Of a stretch of 64,000 nucleotides of DNA, positions 37,291 through 45,346 are shown in pieces. Where the stretch lies: the NCBI RefSeq assembly GCF_015711015.1, contig NZ_CP064653.1, positions 2,976,001 through 3,040,000 on the forward strand, in the 5' to 3' direction. Both the position numbers and the translations under genes were made by a program. Under the pieces are notes generated by a model. That model saw only the letters and a list, made by a program, of their open reading frames with translations. It was not told where the DNA came from and made no database searches. This stretch comes from Methylomonas sp. LL1 (GTDB taxonomy: Bacteria; Pseudomonadota; Gammaproteobacteria; Methylococcales; Methylomonadaceae). The first letter of the stretch is position 1. Every line of letters starts with the position of its first letter.

Positions 37291-38685
37291 ATGTTCGAAA
37301 ACATAAAAATTGCCGTCCTCATTCCCTGCCATAACGAAGAAGTATCCATAGCGAAAGTGGTAAGCGATTTTAAGCAGGCTTTGCCCGAGGCCGGTATTTA
37401 TGTGTTCGACAACAATTCCAGCGATCATACGGTTCGGGAAGCGTTGTCGGCCGGTGCACAGGTACGGCGCGAAACCCAGCAAGGCAAGGGGCATGTTGTC
37501 CGCCGCATGTTTCGCGATATCGATGCCGATTTATATCTGATGGTCGACGGCGACGATACCTATGACGCCGGTTTGGCGCCGGATATGATCAAGCTGGCGA
37601 TGAGCGGACCCTATGACTTGGTTAACTGTATTCGCCGCGAATCCGGCGATGCCGCTTATCGGGACGGACACCGCTTCGGCAACCGGCTGCTGACCGGCGT
37701 GGTAAGGCGAATTTTCGGCAACCGGATACTCGACATGCTCTCCGGTTACAAGGTATTTTCGAGGCGATTCGTAAAATCCTTTCCGGCGCTATCGACCGGG
37801 TTTGATATTGAAACCGAGTTGACCGTGCATACCCTGGAACTGTCGATGCCGGCAACGCATATCGAGGGTTCATATCGAGGCCGCGCGGAAGGCTCGGAAA
37901 GCAAGTTGCGTACTTACCACGACGGCTGGCGGATTTTGATGCTGATTATCAGACTGGTTAGACATGAGCGGCCCATGGTATTTTTCGGGACATTGGCCGG
38001 CCTGCTAGCTATAACGGCTTTGCTTTTGATCTGGCCGGTGATTGTGACTTATCTGGACACGGGCCTGGTGCCCAGATTCCCGACCGCCTTCCTCTCCATG
38101 GGCATCATGCTATTAGCGTCATTGAGCGTGTTTACCGGCACCATACTGGATACCGTGACGCGCGGCCGCAAGGAATTGCGTATGCTGACTTATTTGCAAT
38201 ATCCGCCACCGCTCTATGTGCCAAGCGAATGCGCCGAGTCATCCGCCATCAGGCCGGCCGACAAGGATTCTCTTCATACCAGAAATAACGATCTACTCGG
38301 ACAGATGTGGCGTTTTGGACTGGTCGGGATCGTCGGCTATATCGTCAATGCCGGTTTAGTCGAGTCGCTAGTGCTGAACATGGGGCCGATCCGAGCGCAA
38401 ATGTTGGCTTTCCCGGCGGCTGTCAGCGTAACCTGGTGGCTCAACCGGACCTTTACATTCGGCGCAAGCCAGCACGGCATCCATCAAGAATGGCTGCGTT
38501 ACGTGCTGGCCAACATGTTGGGCTGGGCAGCCAATAACGGCGCTTACCTGTGGATGATTTTCAGCATCCCGATGGCTTACCGGCACCCGGCTTTGGCGGT
38601 TGCCGTCGGCTCCTTGGCCGGAATGGTTTTGAATTTTTCGGCTTCGCGCTTAATCGTGTTTAAAAAAATTCGTCAAATCCGATGA
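37291..38685 (+). CDS. Family 2 glycosyltransferase fused to a GtrA-type membrane domain
   Basis: 464 residues. Residues 1 to about 230 form a GT-A glycosyltransferase: AVLIPCHNEEVSIAKVV, DNNSSDHT and the DxD-type VDGDDTYD. Two helices near 233-285 follow. From about 335 to the end is a GtrA domain of four helices (FGLVGIVGYIVNAGLVESL, VSVTWWLNRTFTFG, and the closing LNFSASRLIVFKK). GtrA proteins are thought to move polyprenyl-linked sugars across the membrane, so the fusion may couple sugar loading (as in DPM synthases) and translocation. It overlaps the next gene by four bases; the product is probably used by that membrane protein. Confidence 0.85.
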   Translation: MFENIKIAVLIPCHNEEVSIAKVVSDFKQALPEAGIYVFDNNSSDHTVREALSAGAQVRRETQQGKGHVVRRMFRDIDADLYLMVDGDDTYDAGLAPDMIKLAMSGPYDLVNCIRRESGDAAYRDGHRFGNRLLTGVVRRIFGNRILDMLSGYKVFSRRFVKSFPALSTGFDIETELTVHTLELSMPATHIEGSYRGRAEGSESKLRTYHDGWRILMLIIRLVRHERPMVFFGTLAGLLAITALLLIWPVIVTYLDTGLVPRFPTAFLSMGIMLLASLSVFTGTILDTVTRGRKELRMLTYLQYPPPLYVPSECAESSAIRPADKDSLHTRNNDLLGQMWRFGLVGIVGYIVNAGLVESLVLNMGPIRAQMLAFPAAVSVTWWLNRTFTFGASQHGIHQEWLRYVLANMLGWAANNGAYLWMIFSIPMAYRHPALAVAVGSLAGMVLNFSASRLIVFKKIRQIR

Positions 38686-40097
38686 CATTTGTTCCCAAAA
38701 CAGCCACGCCACCAATCGAATCGGTTTTTATCGTTGGATTCTTGATCCATGTCGGCATCCTGTATCCAGGCTTCATGTGTTATGACGCGGTTAATCAAAT
38801 CCTCGAAGCACGGGAAGGGGTGTTTTCCGATTGGCATCCGCCTTTGATGGCTATCTTCTGGCGCTTTACCGATAGTATCGTCCCCGGGCCGGCGGGCATG
38901 CTGTTGCCGCAACTCGGATTAGTGTGGTTCGGCACATATCTGGTCTTTCATGCCTTTTTTAAGCCTTACGGCGCTAAAGTGGCGGCGCCAATGCTTTGCG
39001 TTCTGTTATTTTTACCGCCGGTGTTCGGCATCAGCGGCGCCATCCTGAAAGACGTACTGATGTGGGGGGCTTTGTTGACCGCTTTCGGCCTTGCGGGGCA
39101 TATAAAAAGTCACATCAACCAAAGTGCGCGCTTTACTTTGCTGTTATTCTCGCTAACGCTGCTAATGTCATGGCTTGCCATCCTGCTGAGACATAATGCA
39201 TTTTTTGCCACAATGCCGATACTAGGCCTTGCCATCCATCGTTTATACCCAAAAACCGGCCTGTTGGGAATGATAAGGACCGCCGTTTCCGGCGCGGCGA
39301 TTGCCATTGCCATGTTTGCCGCCACCGGAGTGATTAATGACCGGTTGGCCGATCGGCATACCCATCCCTGGGTTGCCAACGCCGCGTTCGACATCGCCGG
39401 CATTATCAAGCGGCTTGATGACAAAAATCAGCAACAGGTATTATTCGCTCAACTGGCGAGCGCCCTCAACTCGAGGGGTTCCGTCGAGCCCTTGCTCAAA
39501 GCCTATACCCCGATGTACTGGCGGGAAATTTTCAGAACCAAGCCGCCAACCCTGGAGCTGCCGACACATTCGATGGAGTCGCAAATACATGGGTTTGAAA
39601 GCTTATCCGACCAGCAACGGCAAGCGTTGCATACACTCTGGTTCCAATCCATCCTTGCGGAACCTGTTTTATGGCTGCGTCACCGTCTGGCGGTTTCAAA
39701 ATATGTCTTGGGCTTGGTAGCGGAAGTCAACTGGAGCCCGGTCATGATGGCAAAAGAATTTCCCATCGATTTAGAGCCATTTTACGGCAAGCATCCGCAA
39801 GCAACTAAATTGCAAGAACAAATCGAGACAGGCATTTCCAGGCTGATCGATTACTGGTTTTTTCAGCCCTGGCCTTATTTTTTTAGCGCAATTTGCATTT
39901 TTTTTGCGGTAGTTTTTCGTCCGGTGGCCGCCAAGATCGAAATCATTTGCCTAATTTCAAGCGCAATCCTGCATGAATCCAGCTTGATACTGGCGGCGCC
40001 CTCACCCGATTATCGCTATTCGCACTATATGGTTTTTTGCACGTTGCTCAGCGTATTGATGTTGGCACGCCCTTGGATGAAAAGCCATCACTCTTAA
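38682..40097 (+). CDS. Multi-pass membrane protein, probable GT-C type glycosyltransferase
   Basis: 471 residues with about ten membrane helices and one large loop near 230-340. Early on, CYDAVNQILEAREGVFSDWHPP has the Asp-x-x-x-Gln and Asp-x-His-Pro pattern of GT-C enzymes that use polyprenyl-phosphate sugars. The start ATG overlaps the GT2-GtrA stop by four bases. I infer that this protein transfers the sugar delivered by that fusion to a lipid or surface polymer. The specific family is not certain. Confidence 0.65.
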   Translation: MTFVPKTATPPIESVFIVGFLIHVGILYPGFMCYDAVNQILEAREGVFSDWHPPLMAIFWRFTDSIVPGPAGMLLPQLGLVWFGTYLVFHAFFKPYGAKVAAPMLCVLLFLPPVFGISGAILKDVLMWGALLTAFGLAGHIKSHINQSARFTLLLFSLTLLMSWLAILLRHNAFFATMPILGLAIHRLYPKTGLLGMIRTAVSGAAIAIAMFAATGVINDRLADRHTHPWVANAAFDIAGIIKRLDDKNQQQVLFAQLASALNSRGSVEPLLKAYTPMYWREIFRTKPPTLELPTHSMESQIHGFESLSDQQRQALHTLWFQSILAEPVLWLRHRLAVSKYVLGLVAEVNWSPVMMAKEFPIDLEPFYGKHPQATKLQEQIETGISRLIDYWFFQPWPYFFSAICIFFAVVFRPVAAKIEIICLISSAILHESSLILAAPSPDYRYSHYMVFCTLLSVLMLARPWMKSHHS

Positions 40098-40427
40098 ACG
40101 CAAATCAAGGGCTAATGCGTAAAAAATTCCAAAAAAACATTGCGGCGGCCAATTTACCGAACACTTGAAGCATCTGATTCCGGGTTTGCGGAACCTTGTC
40201 GGCATCCGGGCGTTAGTAGGCTTTGCCACCTTTCACCATTGAGGATTAGAGTGGTGTTTTTCTCAACAAATAGTGTGCTGGGAGTTTCGGACTGGCTCTA
40301 TTTAGCTCTTAATCGCATTTAACCAACCCAAGCCAAAATACCGGTGTCAGGCCTATTCGGGGTAATTTAGCTGTCGCTCAATAAGTGACTAAGATACAAT
40401 TTGCAATTTCGAGCCAGTAGAATTTAG
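40098..40427. other. Intergenic region, no gene seen
   Basis: 330 bases between the GT-C-like gene and the CmoA-like gene. Short frames here show no protein-like composition. A TACAAT lies about 35 bases before the CmoA-like start and may be a -10 box, but I see no good -35. Confidence 0.4.
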
Positions 40428-41156
40428 ATGAATAAGGATCAAGTTTTTAAAGAAGAAATCCAAAAAATTTCGGATTTTAAATTCGGCACTGCCGTTGCCA
40501 GTGTATTTGATGATATGGTCAACCGGTCGGTGCCATTTTATGGCGAAATTCAGCGCATGATGGCGGAACAAGCGGCTGATTATGCCAAGACAGGCACTGA
40601 TGTCTATGATTTTGGCTGCGCTACCGGCACGACTTTAATCGGCATGAACACCTCGATAGCGGAAGATATTCGCTTCGTCGGTATCGATGACTCGTCTGAA
40701 ATGCTGGCCAAATGTCAAACCAAACTGGAAGAAGCCGGTTTGAACCGCCCGTTCGAACTACGCGTTGCCGACTTAAATCAAACCGTCGAAATTTCTAACG
40801 CTTCGGTGGCAATTTTGTGCCTGACACTGCAGTTTGTCCGCCCCATTAATCGAGAAAAGTTATTGAAATCTATTTTTAATGGCTTACACAGCGGCGGCGC
40901 ATTAATTCTGGTGGAAAAAATACTGGCGGAAGACAACGTCTTTAATAGAGACTTTATTAAATATTATTATAATAACAAGCGGCGCAATCATTACAGCGAG
41001 ATGGAAATATCGCAAAAGCGCGAAGCCCTGGAAAATATTCTTATCCCCTACAAGCTCAGTGAAAATATCACATTATTACTGGACGCCGGCTTTTCCCATT
41101 GTGAAGTGTTTTTCAAATGGTATAACTTTGCCGGACTGATTGCGGTGAAAAAATAA
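40428..41156 (+). CDS. CmoA-like carboxy-S-adenosyl-L-methionine synthase family protein
   Basis: 242 residues. The SAM-binding motif I is DFGCATG (61-67). The CmoA marks are strong: VFDDMVNRSVPFYGEI (26-41), LTLQFVRP, and YSEMEISQKREALENIL near 189-205, where Arg198 corresponds to the Arg of E. coli CmoA that contacts the carboxyl group of carboxy-SAM. It may therefore make carboxy-SAM from SAM and prephenate. The usual partner CmoB (tRNA uridine modification) is not next to it; instead an ICMT-like membrane methyltransferase starts inside its stop codon. It could be a paralogue with another role, hence no symbol. Confidence 0.75.
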   Translation: MNKDQVFKEEIQKISDFKFGTAVASVFDDMVNRSVPFYGEIQRMMAEQAADYAKTGTDVYDFGCATGTTLIGMNTSIAEDIRFVGIDDSSEMLAKCQTKLEEAGLNRPFELRVADLNQTVEISNASVAILCLTLQFVRPINREKLLKSIFNGLHSGGALILVEKILAEDNVFNRDFIKYYYNNKRRNHYSEMEISQKREALENILIPYKLSENITLLLDAGFSHCEVFFKWYNFAGLIAVKK

Positions 41157-41869
41157 TGATGGTTCAAATAGGCAATTTCTTTTTTAAATATCGAAACTGG
41201 GTATTTATTCCCCTGTATTTGGCACTATTTATCCCATCGTCCGAATTAGTGGGTATTGAACAGCATAAATGGGCAATCTGGACAGGTTTATTTATCACTA
41301 TTTTAGGCCAAGGAATTCGATGCGCCACCATCGGTTTGGCATACATTGTTCGTGGCGGTAAGGATAAAAAAGTCCATGCCTCGCATTTGGTAACCGAAGG
41401 CGTTTTCAATCACTGTCGAAATCCCTTATATGTCGGAAATATACTCAAATTAGCCGGCATTGGCATACTGGCCAATTCGTTACTCTATGTCGCGATTTTT
41501 ATCCCGGCATTTTTATTCATATACCAAGCCATTGTCCTGGCGGAAGAAAACTTTCTGCGGGCTAAATTCGGCCAGGAATTCGATAGTTATTGTCAACGCG
41601 CCAACCGCTGGGTTCCCAGACTTTCCGGCCTGGTTTCGACATTTAATGATATGAACTTCAGGTGGCAGCGTCCCGTGGTCAAGGAAAACTCATCCATCTA
41701 TGTCTGGTTAATCGGCATTGTGTTGGTCTTATTATACAAATACCCGGAACTTACCGACCATGACCCGCAATTGCGCAACCAATTACTAATGGTTTTACTG
41801 CCGTTACTGACGGCCATTTATTTGACTATCCGTCATTTAAAAAAATCGGGAACATTGCAAGGCATGTAA
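41156..41869 (+). CDS. ICMT/PEMT-type integral membrane methyltransferase
   Basis: 237 residues with about six membrane helices. SHLVTEGVFNHCRNPLYVGN followed later by LAEENFLRAKFGQEFDSYCQ and NRWVPR is the SAM-binding signature of isoprenylcysteine/phospholipid methyltransferase-like proteins. The first ATG overlaps the last base of the upstream stop (TAATG), and a second ATG follows directly. Translation coupling with the CmoA-like gene suggests the two act on one substrate, perhaps a lipid or isoprenoid. The substrate is not known. Confidence 0.75.
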   Translation: MMVQIGNFFFKYRNWVFIPLYLALFIPSSELVGIEQHKWAIWTGLFITILGQGIRCATIGLAYIVRGGKDKKVHASHLVTEGVFNHCRNPLYVGNILKLAGIGILANSLLYVAIFIPAFLFIYQAIVLAEENFLRAKFGQEFDSYCQRANRWVPRLSGLVSTFNDMNFRWQRPVVKENSSIYVWLIGIVLVLLYKYPELTDHDPQLRNQLLMVLLPLLTAIYLTIRHLKKSGTLQGM

Positions 41870-42074
41870 TGTCGGCACTTTGATTTTTTTTCAGAATCGG
41901 ATAGACAGGCAGCAACCGCCGTTTTAAAACTCCGCGGGGGCAATAATTGACCTTTAGACCAACATCGCGCCTATAGCCCTTAATGCCTGTTGGGCTTCAT
42001 GACTTGCCCTTAGTACCGATTTCCCGCAAAACCGGATAGAATTCTCCCATTAAGCTAAGTTTTAGGAGCAATAG

Positions 42075-42581
42075 GTGAGTATTTTAACGATTCTGGAATT
42101 TCCCGATAATAGGCTGCGCACCGTGGCCAAGGAAGTATCCCAAGTCGATGCCGAAATCAAAACCCTGGTCGACGACATGCTGGAAACCATGTACGCCGCC
42201 AAGGGCGTGGGCCTGGCCGCCACTCAGGTCAACGTGCATAAACGCGTGATCGTGATGGATGTCAGCGAAGACAAGGACGAACCGATTTGCCTGATCAACC
42301 CGGAAATCACCGAAAAGGACGGCGTGGAAGAGTCCGAGGAAGGCTGCTTGTCGGTGCCGGGCTTTTTCGAAAAAGTCAGCCGGGCCGAACATATCAAGAT
42401 CAAAGCCCTAAATCGCGACGGCGAAAGCTTCGAGATGGAAGCGCGCGATTTGTTGGCGGTGTGTATTCAGCACGAAATGGATCATTTGCAAGGCAAACTG
42501 TTCGTGGATTATTTGTCGGCCTTCAAGCGTAACCGCATCAAGGCCAAGCTGGAAAAAATCCATAAGCAGCAAGGCCATTAA
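42075..42581 (+). CDS. def: Peptide deformylase
   Basis: 168 residues with a GTG start at 42075, set by AGGAG at 42064-42068. The three deformylase motifs are intact: GVGLAATQ (44-51), EGCLSVPG with metal ligand Cys91, and QHEMDHLQG with His133, Glu134 and His137. It removes the formyl group from new proteins. fmt follows eight bases later, the conserved def-fmt-rsmB order. Confidence 0.97.
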   Translation: MSILTILEFPDNRLRTVAKEVSQVDAEIKTLVDDMLETMYAAKGVGLAATQVNVHKRVIVMDVSEDKDEPICLINPEITEKDGVEESEEGCLSVPGFFEKVSRAEHIKIKALNRDGESFEMEARDLLAVCIQHEMDHLQGKLFVDYLSAFKRNRIKAKLEKIHKQQGH

Positions 42582-42589
42582 GGAGCAAC

Positions 42590-43516
42590 ATGAAAATCAT
42601 TTTTGCCGGTACGCCGGATTTTGCCGTACCGACTTTGCGGGCATTAGTGAATTCCACTCACGACGTCTGCGCCGTTTACACCCAGCCGGACCGGCCGGCC
42701 GGCCGCGGCCGTAAACTGAGCGCCAGTCCGATCAAGCAACTGGCTCAAGCCCACGATATTCCGGTGTATCAACCGGAAAACTTCAAACAACCCGAGTCCC
42801 TGGCGCAACTAGCCTCGCTAAATGCCGACCTGATGGTAGTGATCGCCTACGGCCTGATTTTACCGCAAGCCGTGCTGGATAGCCCTCAGTTGGGCTGCAT
42901 CAATGTCCACGGCTCACTGTTGCCGCGCTGGCGCGGCGCGGCTCCGATTCATCGAGCCTTGATGGCGGGCGACAGCAAAACCGGCATCACCATCATGAAG
43001 GTGGCGAAAAAACTCGATGCCGGCGACATGCTGCTGAAGATCGAATGCCCAATCGGCGCCAACGACACCTCCGGCAGCCTGCACGACATCCTGGCACAAA
43101 TAGGCGCGGACGGCTTGATCCAAGTGGTCGAGCAGTTTCAACAAGGTTCCGTGACGGCCGAAGTACAGGACGAAAGCCTAGTGACCTATGCGCATAAACT
43201 GGAAAAACACGAAGCCGTGCTGGACTGGCAAGACTCCGCCATCGAGCTGGATCGCAAGATTCGCGGCCTGAATCCCTGGCCGGTCGCCCAAACCCTGTTC
43301 AAGGGTGAAGTGCTGCGGGTATGGAATTGCGTGTTGACCGATAAAACCAGCGACTTGCCGCCCGGCACGCTGAATTGCTCCGAGCACGCACTGGATGTCG
43401 CCACCGGCGCCGGCGTGGTTCGCTTGCTGGAAGTGCAACTACCCGGCGGCAAACGCATCGCCGGCAAGGATTTTCTGAATGCTTATCCGGCCGACGGCGC
43501 GAGGCTGGGAGTATGA
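42590..43516 (+). CDS. fmt: Methionyl-tRNA formyltransferase
   Basis: 308 residues. IIFAGTPDFAVPTLRAL at the N-terminus, the catalytic INVHGSLLPRWRGAAPIHRAL region (Asn/His) and the YAHKLEKHEA and IRGLNPWP segments of the C-terminal domain are all present. It formylates initiator Met-tRNA using 10-formyl-tetrahydrofolate. Its stop overlaps the rsmB start by four bases. Confidence 0.97.
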   Translation: MKIIFAGTPDFAVPTLRALVNSTHDVCAVYTQPDRPAGRGRKLSASPIKQLAQAHDIPVYQPENFKQPESLAQLASLNADLMVVIAYGLILPQAVLDSPQLGCINVHGSLLPRWRGAAPIHRALMAGDSKTGITIMKVAKKLDAGDMLLKIECPIGANDTSGSLHDILAQIGADGLIQVVEQFQQGSVTAEVQDESLVTYAHKLEKHEAVLDWQDSAIELDRKIRGLNPWPVAQTLFKGEVLRVWNCVLTDKTSDLPPGTLNCSEHALDVATGAGVVRLLEVQLPGGKRIAGKDFLNAYPADGARLGV

Positions 43517-44808
43517 ATTTACGCGGCTGCGCGGCCCAAATCCTGTCGCACGTACTGAGTGACGGCCAGTCCTTGACGGCCGCGCTAGACAGCCACTTAC
43601 CCAAAATTCATAACCCGCAAGACCGCGCTTTCGTGCAAGCCGTTTGCTACGGCGTCATCCGGCATTACTACGCCCTGGAATTTGTACTGCGGCAACTGCT
43701 CGGCAAACCGCTGAAACAAAAGGACGGCGATATAAAAGCCTTGTTGTTGGTCGGTCTGTATCAACTGCAATACATGCGGGTCAAACCGCACGCTGCGGTT
43801 TCGGAAACGGTGGCCGCCACCAAACACAAACCCTGGTCCAAATCCCTGGTCAACGCCATCCTCAGAAACTATCTGCGCGATGCCGAAATCTTGCAATCGG
43901 CCTGCGGTACCGACCGGCAGGCCGCCGCCAATCATCCGCTATGGATCATCGAACAAATCGAGCAATGCTGGCCCGAGCTAGCCGAGCAAATCCTGGCCGC
44001 CAACGACCAAGCGCCGCCGATGGCGCTGCGGGTCAATTTGTCGCAAGGCACGCGCGACGATTACCTCGACCTACTCACCCAGCAGGGCATAGCCGCTCAG
44101 GCTATCGAGTATTGCCCGTCCGCGCTGGTGTTGGACCAACCCTTGAACGTCGAACAATTACCCGGCTTTAGCGAAGGCCGGGTTTCGGTGCAGGATGTCG
44201 CCGCGCAACTGGCCGCCGGCTTGCTGAACGTACAACCGGGACACAGGGTGCTGGATTTATGCGCGGCCCCCGGCGGCAAAACCGCCGCCATCCTGGAACA
44301 ACAACCGCAATTACAATCCCTGCTGGCGATTGATGTTGACGACAAGCGTCTGCAACGGGTAACGGACAATCTAAAGCGCCTGAACCTATATGCCGAGACG
44401 CTGGCGGCCGATGCCTGCGCGCCCGAAACCTGGGCCGCTGGCAGAGTATTCGACCGTATCCTGCTGGATGCGCCCTGCTCCGGCTTCGGCGTGATCCGCC
44501 GCCATCCCGACATCAAACTGTTGCGCAGGGAAAGCGATATTGCCGCATTGCGGGATTTGCAAGCCAAAATCCTCGACGCGGCCTGGTCACTGCTGGCGCC
44601 CGGCGGCATACTGCTATATGCCACCTGCTCGGTGTTAAAACAGGAAAACGAAGCCCAAATCGGCGCGTTTTTAAATCGGCATGCCGACGCTGAGGAATTA
44701 CCGATAGAGGCCGATTGGGGTTTGGCCGCCAGTCATGGCCGGCAAATTCCGACCGGCAATTGTCAAATGGACGGTTTTTATTATGCCAAGCTGGGCAAGA
44801 GCGTTTAG
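43513..44808 (+). CDS. rsmB: 16S rRNA (cytosine-967 C5)-methyltransferase
   Basis: 431 residues from the ATG at 43513 inside the fmt stop; E. coli RsmB has 429. The N-terminal NusB-like domain (RGCAAQILSHVLSDGQSL) precedes the methyltransferase domain with VLDLCAAPGGKTAAILE (SAM motif I), ILLDAPCSGFGVIRRHPDI (first catalytic Cys) and LLYATCSVLKQENE (second Cys). It methylates helix 31 of 16S rRNA. The 3' end overlaps the DUF4390 gene by 26 bases. Confidence 0.96.
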   Translation: MNLRGCAAQILSHVLSDGQSLTAALDSHLPKIHNPQDRAFVQAVCYGVIRHYYALEFVLRQLLGKPLKQKDGDIKALLLVGLYQLQYMRVKPHAAVSETVAATKHKPWSKSLVNAILRNYLRDAEILQSACGTDRQAAANHPLWIIEQIEQCWPELAEQILAANDQAPPMALRVNLSQGTRDDYLDLLTQQGIAAQAIEYCPSALVLDQPLNVEQLPGFSEGRVSVQDVAAQLAAGLLNVQPGHRVLDLCAAPGGKTAAILEQQPQLQSLLAIDVDDKRLQRVTDNLKRLNLYAETLAADACAPETWAAGRVFDRILLDAPCSGFGVIRRHPDIKLLRRESDIAALRDLQAKILDAAWSLLAPGGILLYATCSVLKQENEAQIGAFLNRHADAEELPIEADWGLAASHGRQIPTGNCQMDGFYYAKLGKSV

Positions 44809-45346
44809 CGGCGGTTTGTTGTTTTGCCTGATGCTCTGGCCGTTGTTGAGTGTTGCCGATCCGTTTGCCGCCAAAATCGACCACGCCGAGTTAGTCGATT
44901 CCGCCGCCGGCCCGCGCCTACAGGCCCAAATCGATTACCAGCTTAGCCCCACCGCCAAGGAAGCCTTGCATAAGGGCGTGCCGTTGACCTGGTTCATTCT
45001 GGTCAAAATATTGGAACCGGGCTGGCTGTGGGACAGCAGCGTCTACAGCCAAAAGCTGCCCTATCGGCTCCAGTTTCACGCCCTATTGAATCAATACGAA
45101 GTGCTGACCCCGGCCAAGCGTAGCGAAATGTTTTTAACCCTCAATGCGGCGTTGAGTTTTATGGCGGGCCTGCATGATACCCAACCGATTGCCGCCGAAT
45201 TATTGCAATCCGGCCAGCCTTACCGACTGGCGATCAAATGCCAATTCGACCGGGAGTCGCTGCCGGTTCCGTTACGCCCTTTCGCTTATCTGGACTCTCA
45301 ATGGTTGCTTTCCAGTGACTGGACATTATGGCCTATTCAAAAATAA
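44783..45346 (+). CDS. DUF4390 exported protein
   Basis: 187 residues from the ATG at 44783, inside the rsmB 3' end. A signal peptide (to about residue 24, ending LLSVADP) leads a periplasmic DUF4390 domain: KIDHAELVDSAAGPRLQAQI at the start and the closing YLDSQWLLSSDWTLWPI. This family is regularly placed between rsmB and the ntrY-like kinase and may be a sensor partner, which is inference from the conserved order. It overlaps ntrY by 19 bases. Confidence 0.85.
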   Translation: MPSWARAFSGGLLFCLMLWPLLSVADPFAAKIDHAELVDSAAGPRLQAQIDYQLSPTAKEALHKGVPLTWFILVKILEPGWLWDSSVYSQKLPYRLQFHALLNQYEVLTPAKRSEMFLTLNAALSFMAGLHDTQPIAAELLQSGQPYRLAIKCQFDRESLPVPLRPFAYLDSQWLLSSDWTLWPIQK

